From JBMOUD01 sp049319665 (GTDB lineage: Bacteria; Pseudomonadota; Gammaproteobacteria; Enterobacterales; Enterobacteriaceae): a stretch of DNA of 64,000 nt. Under the pieces are notes generated by a model, which made no database searches, was not told the DNA's origin, and saw only the letters and a list, made by a program, of their open reading frames with translations. Each line of letters starts with the position of its first letter. Within the stretch, counting starts at the first letter, position 1. The stretch spans positions 62,001 to 126,000 of the forward strand of contig NZ_JBMOUD010000015.1 of assembly GCF_049319665.1 (NCBI RefSeq), written 5' to 3'. This document shows positions 1-8,198 of the stretch, in pieces. The position numbers and the translations under genes are program-made.

Positions 1-22
1 TAAAACTTAATAATCTAAGTTT

Positions 23-961
23 TCACTGATAGGAGAAAGTATCTTTGATATCGGGCGTAATCCCGTTTTCTAACTGTTGTTTCAAGAAGTCGATGAATAC
101 TCGCAATTTAAGTGATACCTGACGGCGGTCGGGATAATACAAGCAATATCCAGGTACCTGCGGACACCATTCTGGCAAAATTGATAGTAGCCTTCCTTCT
201 TCAATCAACTTTTCTACATAGCCACCGATCATCCAGGTAATACCCACGCCATCGAGAGCAGCCTGCATCATTGCCAGTGAGTCATTGATAATAAACCGTC
301 CGGTGACGGGTAAAACGATGTTCTCGCCGTCCTTACTCAGATTCCAACGTTCTCGTTGTCCGCTACTATTATGGCGAAATACGATGCAATCGTGATGCAA
401 CAATTCTGTTGGATGCAGAGGAATACCGTGGCGCTCGACATAATCAGGGGAGGCGACAAGATAGGTATTTACCGGGGGACTAAGTGGTACTGACACCATG
501 TCTTTATCAATCATTTCTCCGAAGCGAATTCCGGCGTCAAATGCGCGCCCGACGATATCGACTAACGCATTGTCGACCATGACTTCCAGCGTTATACCCG
601 GCCAGGCATCAAGAAAATGGCGTAAAAGTGGCTGCAATAAGATCAAATGTGCGCTACGTGGAATATTGATACGTAGTAGTCCTGTTGGGGTATCGCCATC
701 TTGTCCTGCTTCTTCACTGGCCGATATTAGTTCCTGAACACAAGGTAAGGTTCGTTCCATAAACTGTGTACCCGCTTCGGTCAGTGAGACACTGCGAGTT
801 GTCCTGCTGAATAACGTTACACCTAAACGTTGCTCTAGTGTGCGTACTGATTGGCTGACAGCAGAAGGGGAGATCCCAAGACGAACCGCTGCGGCCGAGA
901 AACTACGCTCCTCCGCCACAACAATAAAAGTAACTATTCCGTCTAACTGATTTTGTCGCAT
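23..961 (-). CDS. LysR-family transcriptional regulator
   Basis: A 312-residue LysR-type DNA-binding regulator. The N-terminal winged helix-turn-helix (about residues 5-64) has the typical SFSAAAVRLGISPSAVSQ segment followed by LEQRLGVTLFSRTTR. The rest is a periplasmic-binding-protein-like effector domain, of the subgroup with the RINIPRS and ERHGIPLHP type segments often annotated as regulators of short-chain dehydrogenases. Length is normal for the family. The gene is preceded by about 170 bp separating it from argS, which runs toward it on the same strand, so it is probably its own unit. The target and inducer cannot be read from the sequence. Its usual divergent target gene is not evident here, because the upstream neighbour is not divergent. 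Family is secure; function unknown. Confidence 0.9.
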   Translation of the reverse strand: MRQNQLDGIVTFIVVAEERSFSAAAVRLGISPSAVSQSVRTLEQRLGVTLFSRTTRSVSLTEAGTQFMERTLPCVQELISASEEAGQDGDTPTGLLRINIPRSAHLILLQPLLRHFLDAWPGITLEVMVDNALVDIVGRAFDAGIRFGEMIDKDMVSVPLSPPVNTYLVASPDYVERHGIPLHPTELLHHDCIVFRHNSSGQRERWNLSKDGENIVLPVTGRFIINDSLAMMQAALDGVGITWMIGGYVEKLIEEGRLLSILPEWCPQVPGYCLYYPDRRQVSLKLRVFIDFLKQQLENGITPDIKDTFSYQ

Positions 962-1131
962 GATTTCTCTTCCATACTCTTGCCCAGATGCTTACGACCT
1001 AGATTGCACTATACACAAGCTGGCATTAAAACGTTGGGTTGTAGTGGCACAGGTAGCGGGCAATATGGAGGGAATATAGTTGGATATAGCGTTTCCCAAT
1101 TCAGTAAAGGAAACGCTACTTAAGACGGTGA

Positions 1132-2868
1132 CTACATTTTTTCTACCGTTTTGATCCCCAGCGTATCCAGACCTGTTTTTAGCGTACGCGCGGTTAAGGC
1201 GGCCAATTTTAGGCGACTCGCTTGCTGAGCAGGATCCTCGCTATTAAGAATCGGGCAAGAGGCATAGAAGGTAGAGAACAGACCCGCTAGATCATACAGA
1301 TATGAGCACATGACATGTGGCGTGCCATCTCGGGCGACCACCAACAAATATTCCTCAAATTGTAGCAAGCGAACTGCCAGATTTTTTTCTGCTGGGCTGT
1401 TTAGCGTAATTTCTCCCTGCAATTGCTGCTCATTAATACCCGAACGACGGAAAATCGAAGCAATACGCGCATAGGCATATTGAATATAAGGGGCTGTATT
1501 ACCTTCAAAGCTCAGCATGCTATCCCAGTCAAAGACATAGTCGGTAATACGGTGTTTCGACAAGTCGGCATATTTGACTGCGCCGATACCGATAACTTCC
1601 GCCAGTTCATCGAGCTCGTCGTGAGGCAAATCGGGCGATTTTTCACTGATTAGCGCACGTGCACGGATGACTGCTTCATCGAGTAATTCCGAGAGCCTCA
1701 CTGTACCGCCTTCGCGGGTTTTGAAAGGTTTACCTTCCTTATCGAGCATCATGCCGAACATATGATGCTCAAGGCTAACTGATGACGGAACGTAACCCGC
1801 TTTATGCACAATTTCCCATGCCATCATTAAATGTTGGTGCTGGCGGGCATCAATATAATAAAGCACACGGTCGGCATGAAGCTGTTCATAACGATACTTG
1901 GCACAGGCGATATCTGTGGTGGTATATAAATAACCACCATCACCTTTCTGGATAATGACGCCCATAGGTTCGCCTTTTTTATTCTCGTACTTATCCAGAT
2001 AAACCATCACCGTTTCGTCCTCTCTGGTGGCAATGCCACGGGAAAGTAGGTCATCAATGATGGTGGGTAGCATATCGTTATAACGGCTTTCGCCCATGAT
2101 GTGGCTGGGATTTAAGGTGACGTTAAGGCGGTCGTAATTCTTTTGGTTCTGTTTCATCGAGATATCGACCAGTTTGCGCCACATATCTCGGCAGTATTCA
2201 TCGCCGCTTTGCAGTTTCACCACATAATTTCTGGCGTTCTTCGCAAACTCTTCATCTTCGTCATAGCGCTTCTTGGCCGAGCGATAGAAGGTTTCAAGGT
2301 CTGAAAGTGCAATATGATTATCGTTTTGTACTTTTTCTAAATACGCAATCAGCATGCCAAATTGCGTACCCCAGTCTCCGACATGGTTAACGCGGATGAC
2401 ATGGTGTCCTAACAATTCTAAGGTACGGACGGAGGCATCACCAATAATCGTCGAACGCAAATGACCTACATGCATCTCTTTGGCAATGTTAGGTGATGAA
2501 TAATCAATGACAATAGTTTGTGGCGTCGTTTTTGTAAGACCCAGAGCATCATCATGCGAGACGTTTTCTAACTGATTAGAGAGCCAATGCGTGTTGAGAG
2601 AGATATTGATAAAACCAGGGGCAACAACATCAAGCTTATCGATTAATTTATCTTTGTTTTCTGAAGCTTCTAGTTGTTGGGCAACACGTTGGGCGATGGC
2701 TAACGGTGGTTTACCTAATTCTTTCGCCATACTCATGATGCTATTAACTTGATAGTCACCAAATTGAGGTCTGCTTGATGGACGGACTGAGATAGGTTGT
2801 GTTGTATTTATGTCTAGCGCATTAAGTGCGTTTTTTACCTTTTCTATTAATACCTTTCTTATGTCCAT
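1132..2868 (-). CDS. argS: Second-type arginyl-tRNA synthetase (ArgS paralogue)
   Basis: A class I arginyl-tRNA synthetase of 578 residues (E. coli ArgS has 577), charging tRNA-Arg in the cytoplasm. Visible landmarks: the Arg-tRNA synthetase N-terminal domain (about 1-90), the HIGH-like HVGHLRSTIIGD around residue 130, the catalytic core with YLYTTTDIACAKYR, the EHHMFGMMLDKEGKPFKTR segment, and the C-terminal DALR domain ending in LGIKTVEKM. It differs from the housekeeping E. coli protein at many positions in the N-terminal and anticodon-binding domains. Together with its setting beside an extra ArgR and AdiA, this suggests a paralogue dedicated to arginine stress rather than the only ArgS; whether another copy exists elsewhere cannot be seen here. 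It lies 106 bp downstream of argR on the same strand and is probably co-transcribed with it. Confidence 0.9.
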   Translation of the reverse strand: MDIRKVLIEKVKNALNALDINTTQPISVRPSSRPQFGDYQVNSIMSMAKELGKPPLAIAQRVAQQLEASENKDKLIDKLDVVAPGFINISLNTHWLSNQLENVSHDDALGLTKTTPQTIVIDYSSPNIAKEMHVGHLRSTIIGDASVRTLELLGHHVIRVNHVGDWGTQFGMLIAYLEKVQNDNHIALSDLETFYRSAKKRYDEDEEFAKNARNYVVKLQSGDEYCRDMWRKLVDISMKQNQKNYDRLNVTLNPSHIMGESRYNDMLPTIIDDLLSRGIATREDETVMVYLDKYENKKGEPMGVIIQKGDGGYLYTTTDIACAKYRYEQLHADRVLYYIDARQHQHLMMAWEIVHKAGYVPSSVSLEHHMFGMMLDKEGKPFKTREGGTVRLSELLDEAVIRARALISEKSPDLPHDELDELAEVIGIGAVKYADLSKHRITDYVFDWDSMLSFEGNTAPYIQYAYARIASIFRRSGINEQQLQGEITLNSPAEKNLAVRLLQFEEYLLVVARDGTPHVMCSYLYDLAGLFSTFYASCPILNSEDPAQQASRLKLAALTARTLKTGLDTLGIKTVEKM

Positions 2869-2974
2869 ATGGTTAATTCCTCTTTAAATACAAAACATAT
2901 TATATTGGATTGATTATGATTGTTTTTTCGAATTAGCACATTCTGGTGTTGGTCTGGAGGTAAATAACCTTATA

Positions 2975-3442
2975 TTAATCTGCGTCAAGAATGTCTAAAA
3001 CAGAATGGTGGAGTTGTTCAGATGTAACACCGGCAATCGGCACGATAAATATTGTGTCATCACCGGCAACGGTACCTAAAATTCCTTCTGATTTACCACA
3101 AGAGTCAAGTAATCTGGCAATTAATGGCGCCGCACCTGGAACGGTGTGAGTTACTACCATATTATCGTTAGATTCAATATCAATGATTGATCCTTTTAGC
3201 GTAGTCTTGGCTGTTGGAACGCCTTGTTCTGCTGGAAGGCAATAAACCATCTCCATTTTGGCATTACGCGTACGTACTGCACCACAGTTTGCTAATATCC
3301 GAGAAACTTTTGATTGATTAATGTTTTTAAAACCTTTACTTAGCAAAAAATCAACGATTTCTGATTGTGAGCCAATGCTCTCGTTTTTCAGCATATCTTT
3401 AAATATATTTTCTAACTCTGCTTGGTTTTTTTTACTTGTCAT
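2975..3442 (-). CDS. argR: ArgR-type arginine-responsive repressor (paralogue)
   Basis: A 155-residue ArgR-family regulator (E. coli ArgR has 156). It aligns without gaps to E. coli ArgR as I recall it: winged helix with INQSKVSRIL (about 41-50), the AVRTRNAKMEMVYCLPAE hinge region, then the hexamerisation and arginine-binding domain with HT(V)PGAA, LIARLLDS and GILGTVAGDDT. Asp128 and Asp129, which bind the arginine ligand in E. coli, are kept, as is His99, but Gln106 is replaced by Pro. The N-terminal half is less conserved than the ligand domain. The gene lies between adiA and argS on the same strand, with a hairpin terminator between it and adiA. Inference: a local regulator of the arginine acid-resistance genes, standing in for the AraC-type AdiY that is absent here. 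Confidence 0.88.
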   Translation of the reverse strand: MTSKKNQAELENIFKDMLKNESIGSQSEIVDFLLSKGFKNINQSKVSRILANCGAVRTRNAKMEMVYCLPAEQGVPTAKTTLKGSIIDIESNDNMVVTHTVPGAAPLIARLLDSCGKSEGILGTVAGDDTIFIVPIAGVTSEQLHHSVLDILDAD

Positions 3443-3834
3443 ATTTTATTCGCATCAATTTAAATGTGGCCTAATTATGCATCACAACAGAGGTCAAACA
3501 AGTGAGCTAGGTATATTGGCGTTAATTCTCTTTCTGGCGTTGCTTATTTAATTAGTGTTGATCTGCGTCATATAATAGTCTTTTGTGATGTGCATTTTCT
3601 TGCTGGTTTTTTGTTGTTAATTTTAAAATATATCGATGATTTGAATTTTTATTTATTAAAATTAAATATTAATTGTAATGTTTATTGTCAAGGGCGGTAA
3701 TTTTCTCGAAGTGTAAATGTAAGCGTAAATATGTATTTACATCAAGGTGGGTTAGTTTTTCAATTATAGTCTGTTTTTCAATCAAAGGATTAGGATTATT
3801 ACGAGTAAATAATAAAAATCCTTCAAAATGTAAA
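3443..3834. other. AT-rich intergenic region upstream of argR paralogue
   Basis: About 390 bp without a convincing gene between the argR paralogue and the adiA terminator. It is strongly AT-rich and must hold the argR promoter. One 14-bp core resembling an ARG box lies within it and is listed separately. No other structure was recognised. Confidence 0.5.
3640..3657. promoter_or_regulatory. Possible ARG-box half-matched operator
   Basis: The core TGAATTTTTATTTA matches the ARG-box pattern TGAAT-N4-ATTCA except for one base. It lies about 200 bp upstream of the argR paralogue start. The region is very AT-rich, so a chance match is quite possible. Confidence 0.25.
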
Positions 3835-3854
3835 CCCACCGCTTAAACGGTGGG
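3835..3854 (-). terminator. Terminator downstream of adiA
   Basis: A perfect 7-bp stem (CCCACCG / CGGTGGG) with a 6-nt loop starts 14 bp beyond the adiA stop codon. On the minus strand it is followed by a T-rich stretch, as expected for a factor-independent terminator. It separates adiA from the argR-argS pair transcribed in the same direction. Confidence 0.75.
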
Positions 3855-3867
3855 CTTACTCTTCCTA

Positions 3868-6150
3868 TTATTGCTTAATACACATTACGTGGTAAACCCC
3901 ATTTTCCATCTCAGCGCCTTCAGTTTCATGCTCGAAACCTGGGAAGGTTTCATCCCATGCTTGCAGGGCCTGTAGATAAGCAATTTGCGGGCTGGCTTGG
4001 TCACCAAAGTTTTCACCTGACATCAACATAGGAATGCCTGGTGGGTAAGGGATAACGGAGTTTGCCGCTGTTCGCCCTGCCAATTCAAAGATTGAAACTA
4101 GCTCAACATTGTCATAAACCAGTTGCGTATAGGCGGCGCGCGGCAACATATCGATTTGCGGCAAGCTAGAATAAGCCTTGTTCAATTGCTCACTCGGATT
4201 ATGTGTTTTCAAGAAGTCGATCATCATGTTACCCAGTTGCTGCATGGTCATATCGCCATACAATTCCGGTGCGGTCTCTACCAGATGTGGTAGGACTTCG
4301 GATAACGATGCGTCTGCATCATAATGCTTCTTAAAGGACATCAGGCTATTCATCAGCGTTGCCCATTTACCTTTAGTCACGCCCATGGAGAACAGGAACA
4401 TCACCTGGAAATCGGTAGTGCGGGTGGGCACAATCCCCAAATTAGACAGATAAGCGGTGACTAATGCCGCTGGCACGCCTTTGGCCTGCAACGATCCATC
4501 CTGATTTAGTCCTGGTGTTAACAGGCTTACCTTCACAGGATCAAGCATCACCCAATCTTCATCTAAATCTTTGAAGCCGTGCCATTCATCACTAGGCTGC
4601 AATTTCCAGCAAGACTGTTCAGTCGTCAACACGGATAATGGCGCGTCTTTAAATGGATAACTTTTACCTGTCGCCGGGTCAGTGACCACCTCGGCATTCC
4701 ATGGTTTGAAGAACCAGTCGTTGTTTTTTTGCGCTTCATGGAACGCATTAGCGACTGCCTGGCGGAACTCAACGGCCTCTTCAATCACTTCAGTGGTTAA
4801 ATTAATCCCTTGTTTGCCATCCATCATTGCCGCTGCCACATCGTTTGAAGCGGCGATAGAATACAGTGGCGAGGTTGTCGCATGCATCATATAAGCTTGG
4901 CTGAATTGGGCCTCTTTGATATTGCCTTTACCTTCGCGAATATGAATATAAGAGGCTTGGGACAATGCATTCAGCAACTTGTGTGTTGAGTGGGTGGCGA
5001 AAATAGTCGGTTGGTCTTTTGTATGCGCTGACTTATCGCCACGCATTGCGTGGAAGCTCTTATAAATCGGGTTGAAACGTGAATAACCGAACCAGGCTTC
5101 ATCATAGTGAATACGGTCGCAGCTTTGACCTAACAACTCTTGAATCGTATCGCCGTTATAAATCAAACCATCGTAAGTACAGTTAGTGACGACACTATAA
5201 ACCGGGCGTTGGTTGCTGGCTTCGCTGGCAAAATGACTTTCTTTGATCTTGGCCTTAATGGCCTCTGGCTTCATCTGATTTTTAGGAATTGGGCCGATGA
5301 TGCCATAAGCGTTGCGGGTTGGTGTCATGTAGACCGGACTCACCCCTGTTAACATCAACCCCTGTTCAATGGATTTATGGCTATTGCGATCGCAGATAGC
5401 AATATCATTGTCAGTACAGCAGGCTTGCATAATGGTTCTGTTGGCACCGGAGGTTCCGACAACCAAAGAATAAGAGCGGTCTGCACCAAAAACGCCGGCG
5501 ATATATTTTTCACTTTCGCCAAATGCACCGGTGTGATCGAGCATTGAACCTAGGCAGGCACGCTCAATCCCCATATCGGTACGGAAAATATTTTCACCAT
5601 AAAAATCAAAGAATTTACGACCCACCGGTGTTTTGCAAAAACCAATACCGCCTTGGTGTCCCGGTGCGGACCAGGAGTATTCTTTCTCTTTGGCGTATTT
5701 CATCATTGCTGCCATCAGAGGAGGCATAATGGCTTTCTCGTAACGGGCAACAGCGGCCTGCAAGCGCCCGACGATAAAGTCAGTCGTATCATCAAGCAAC
5801 AAGAAGGTTTCAGTTACTTCCCCCATCACTTCTGGCGTCACGCTGCTATTGTCGGCATGTGAATTTACCAGCAGGAAGACCGGTGCTTTTTCGTGGCGCA
5901 GTCGAAGCTGTTTCAAGAAGCTGATAATGCACTCTTTTTGCTCGGGAACCCATTCGACCATCACACAATCAACCGGTGCGGTTGAGCTTACATAAGCGGC
6001 TGCCTCAGAGTAGCTCGGCGCAAATTTTATATGCTCGCCTTTAGCCACTAATGACGTTGCAATATGATCGATAGTTTCTTCAACGGGTGTTAGCGATGCG
6101 TTTTTACTTATTGCTTTATCAACAACGACTAAATACTTCTTATCACACAT
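3868..6150 (-). CDS. adiA: Biodegradative arginine decarboxylase AdiA
   Basis: A fold type I PLP-dependent decarboxylase of 760 residues (E. coli AdiA has about 755) converting arginine to agmatine and CO2 while consuming a cytoplasmic proton. The order is the usual one: N-terminal wing (flavodoxin-like, about 1-130), PLP core with SWSAPGHQGG, the TSGANRTIMQACCTDND segment, HYDEAWFGY, and the Schiff-base lysine in FATHSTHKLLNALSQ, then the C-terminal domain ending GFEHETEGAE and YHVMCIKQ. These segments match AdiA better than the lysine or ornithine enzymes. The gene is divergent from a PotE-type antiporter across a 648-bp AT-rich region, the normal pairing for an amino-acid-dependent acid-resistance system. 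A hairpin terminator follows the stop codon. Confidence 0.95.
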   Translation of the reverse strand: MCDKKYLVVVDKAISKNASLTPVEETIDHIATSLVAKGEHIKFAPSYSEAAAYVSSTAPVDCVMVEWVPEQKECIISFLKQLRLRHEKAPVFLLVNSHADNSSVTPEVMGEVTETFLLLDDTTDFIVGRLQAAVARYEKAIMPPLMAAMMKYAKEKEYSWSAPGHQGGIGFCKTPVGRKFFDFYGENIFRTDMGIERACLGSMLDHTGAFGESEKYIAGVFGADRSYSLVVGTSGANRTIMQACCTDNDIAICDRNSHKSIEQGLMLTGVSPVYMTPTRNAYGIIGPIPKNQMKPEAIKAKIKESHFASEASNQRPVYSVVTNCTYDGLIYNGDTIQELLGQSCDRIHYDEAWFGYSRFNPIYKSFHAMRGDKSAHTKDQPTIFATHSTHKLLNALSQASYIHIREGKGNIKEAQFSQAYMMHATTSPLYSIAASNDVAAAMMDGKQGINLTTEVIEEAVEFRQAVANAFHEAQKNNDWFFKPWNAEVVTDPATGKSYPFKDAPLSVLTTEQSCWKLQPSDEWHGFKDLDEDWVMLDPVKVSLLTPGLNQDGSLQAKGVPAALVTAYLSNLGIVPTRTTDFQVMFLFSMGVTKGKWATLMNSLMSFKKHYDADASLSEVLPHLVETAPELYGDMTMQQLGNMMIDFLKTHNPSEQLNKAYSSLPQIDMLPRAAYTQLVYDNVELVSIFELAGRTAANSVIPYPPGIPMLMSGENFGDQASPQIAYLQALQAWDETFPGFEHETEGAEMENGVYHVMCIKQ

Positions 6151-6440
6151 AATGACCTCGCAATGGCGCTATTTTGAATAGTTTTTAATATTCATTAGAT
6201 ATTGAATTTTTTTAATGGCATTGCTTGCTAACGGGACGTATTTTTATTTTGAATAAAAATAAATTGCCTTGTTAGCTTTTGCTGCTCGATTCAAGTTGGA
6301 AAAACGATAAACTAAAAAGAAATAATTTTCTATAATTAAATTTAAAAAATAAATGAAAAGATAATAATTTATAAATAATGAATTCTTATTTTTTGTTGTC
6401 GAATCTCTCGCGTATCTTTTTGTTTTTGTTTGAATTATTT

Positions 6441-6517
6441 TGTCTTTTGTCTTTTGTCTTTTGTCTTTTGTCTTTTGTCTTTTGTCTTTTGTCTTTTGTC
6501 TTTTGTCTTTTGTCTTT
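6441..6517. repeat. Heptanucleotide tandem repeat, 11 perfect TGTCTTT units
   Basis: Eleven uninterrupted copies of TGTCTTT followed by a degenerate twelfth unit (TGTTTTT). The tract starts about 291 bp from the adiA start and ends about 281 bp from the antiporter start, so it lies almost exactly midway between the two divergent genes. It is not in a coding frame. Such tracts change length by slipped-strand mispairing. Confidence 0.95.
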
Positions 6518-6733
6518 TGTTTTTTATTTTAAATTCGTTTATGCATTAAATTGATCGAGGATATGTTTTGGTTGTTAATTGTTTGACTTTATATTTAGTA
6601 GAAATAATATTGCCTCAAGATTTATTCTTGATGTGAATAATCATCCGAAAATATAAGATAAATATATTTTATTGGGAAATAACTTCGTTTTGAAAATTAC
6701 GCAGTTAAATAATTGGTATTTATATTGAGAATT

Positions 6734-6751
6734 AGTGAATTTAAATCCAGG
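6734..6751. promoter_or_regulatory. ARG-box-like operator upstream of antiporter
   Basis: AGTGAATTTAAATCCAGG matches the 18-bp ARG-box pattern (TGAAT, four A/T bases, ATTCA) with one mismatch in the second half-site. It lies about 48 bp upstream of the antiporter ATG, a position where bound ArgR could block or help RNA polymerase. It is the better of the two ARG-box-like sites seen near the argR paralogue. Confidence 0.4.
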
Positions 6752-6798
6752 TTAAATAAAGGGATTGTCATATGAAAACCATAAGCAGGAGAATGTAA

Positions 6799-8127
6799 AT
6801 GGCTACAAAATCTAAGAAAATGGGGGTTGTTGGCCTAACCATATTAGTCGCAGTGAATATGATGGGATCGGGAATTATTATGCTGCCAGCTAGCCTGGCT
6901 GAAACTGGCTCAATCTCGATATTGTCATGGTTAGTCACCATTGCGGGGGCCATGTGTATTGCCTATACCTTCGCTAAATGCGGAGCATTCTGTAAGCGAT
7001 CTGGCGGGATGTCGGCATATGCCGCCGAAGCACATGGTAAATCATCGTTCTTTATTGCTTCATACACTTACTATGTTTGTCTGGTTATCAGCTGTGTGGC
7101 AATAGCCGTTTCTGCTGCGGGCTATCTGGCACCATTCTTACCTTGGATAAAAACGTCCCCAATTCATACCTTTCTGACGGTTATCGCCATTTTAGTGCTA
7201 ACGATGGTCGCGAACTTCAAAGGGCCTAAGATCACTGAACGCATTTCCAGCGTCACCATCTGGGGGATTATTATTCCTGTCGCGGGCTTAGCGATCATCG
7301 GCTGGTTCTGGTTCGACCCGGCATTGTTCGCCGCGTCTTGGAACCCCCATGATATGTCAACGGGCGGGGCTATTTCTTCTGGTATCTCTCTAACTTTGTG
7401 GGCCTTCCTTGGTGTTGAATCCGCAGGGGCAAACTCTGATGCGGTAGAAAACCCTGAACGTAATGTTCCGCTGGCTTGTTTGTTCGGTACCGGCTTTGCC
7501 GCTATCGTCTACATTGCGTCAACATCGGTGATTCAAGGTATTATTCCAAATGACCAATTAGTGACTTCTGATGCGCCATTTGGGTTAGTATTCTCAATGA
7601 TGTTTACGCCGATGGTCGGGAAAATTGTGACTGCACTTGCCGTTATTGCCTGTATCGGTTCATTGTTAGGCTGGCAGTTTACCAATGCTCAGGTATCAAA
7701 AGCGGCAGCGGACGATCGTCTATTCCCGGCTATTTTTAGCAAAATAAGCAAAGATGATGCACCGATTGCCGGTATGTTAATTATGCTGGCTCTGGAGCTA
7801 TTGCTGGCCTGTATGACAATTTCGCCAAACTTGCTCAAGCAGTTCAATACTCTGCTGAATCTGGCTGTCTTTATTAATATGGTGCCATACGTTCTATCGA
7901 TGACCGGCTTGCAAGTTATGTTGCGTAAGAACCATGTTTCTAAATCGCAATACTATATTTCATCAACAGTCGGTACTGCGGCAGTTATCTATAGTATTTA
8001 TGGCGTCTATGCCTGCGGTGTGGACGCCGTATTCGGCGGTTCTATTATTACTTTGGTCGGCTATATCTTCTACGGTTTCCTGGCGGGACGAGATACCGAT
8101 CTTTCTATGAAGAAACAGCTGAACTAA
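6799..8127 (+). CDS. potE: PotE-type basic amino acid/polyamine antiporter, probably arginine:agmatine
   Basis: A 442-residue inner-membrane APC-superfamily exchanger with about 12 hydrophobic segments. The N-terminal signature NMMGSGIIMLP and the segments FAKCG, SGGM.AYA, TLWAFLGVESA, VENPERNVP and GSLLGWQF are closer, from memory, to the ornithine/putrescine exchanger PotE than to AdiC or CadB. The two tryptophans that line the AdiC pore (in LWAFLG and GSLLGW) are present, but PotE shares them. Context is decisive for the likely substrate: it is divergent from the arginine decarboxylase adiA, so it probably imports arginine and exports agmatine. The start follows GGAG at an ideal distance. 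A bidirectional terminator follows. Family is secure; substrate is inference. Confidence 0.88.
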   Translation: MATKSKKMGVVGLTILVAVNMMGSGIIMLPASLAETGSISILSWLVTIAGAMCIAYTFAKCGAFCKRSGGMSAYAAEAHGKSSFFIASYTYYVCLVISCVAIAVSAAGYLAPFLPWIKTSPIHTFLTVIAILVLTMVANFKGPKITERISSVTIWGIIIPVAGLAIIGWFWFDPALFAASWNPHDMSTGGAISSGISLTLWAFLGVESAGANSDAVENPERNVPLACLFGTGFAAIVYIASTSVIQGIIPNDQLVTSDAPFGLVFSMMFTPMVGKIVTALAVIACIGSLLGWQFTNAQVSKAAADDRLFPAIFSKISKDDAPIAGMLIMLALELLLACMTISPNLLKQFNTLLNLAVFINMVPYVLSMTGLQVMLRKNHVSKSQYYISSTVGTAAVIYSIYGVYACGVDAVFGGSIITLVGYIFYGFLAGRDTDLSMKKQLN

Positions 8128-8147
8128 ACGGATTTCTCTTCAGAATA

Positions 8148-8181
8148 AAAAAACCGCCAACTTGTGAGCTGGCGGTTTTTT
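8148..8181. terminator. Bidirectional terminator between antiporter and cytochrome b561 genes
   Basis: A GC-rich stem (ACCGCCA / TGGCGGT) extended by an A-run on the left and a T-run on the right, with a 10-nt loop. It lies between two convergent genes and works as a factor-independent terminator in either direction. Confidence 0.9.
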
Positions 8182-8198
8182 ATTTTACTTATCTTTTA

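Larger units (their letters stand above)
6151..6798. promoter_or_regulatory. Divergent adiA/antiporter control region
   Basis: A 648-bp, very AT-rich region between divergently transcribed adiA and the antiporter gene; it must hold both promoters. Near its centre are 11 perfect heptamer repeats (listed separately), and near the antiporter start is an ARG-box-like sequence. The AT-richness would favour silencing by H-NS-type proteins, which is an inference from composition. Confidence 0.6.

Noticed and set aside
1423..1653. 76-codon plus-strand frame inside argS
   Set aside because: Antisense shadow of a conserved synthetase with no start signals.
6441..6517. Heptamer tract as coding repeat or CRISPR
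   Set aside because: It lies outside any plausible reading frame and has no spacers; it is a simple tandem repeat.
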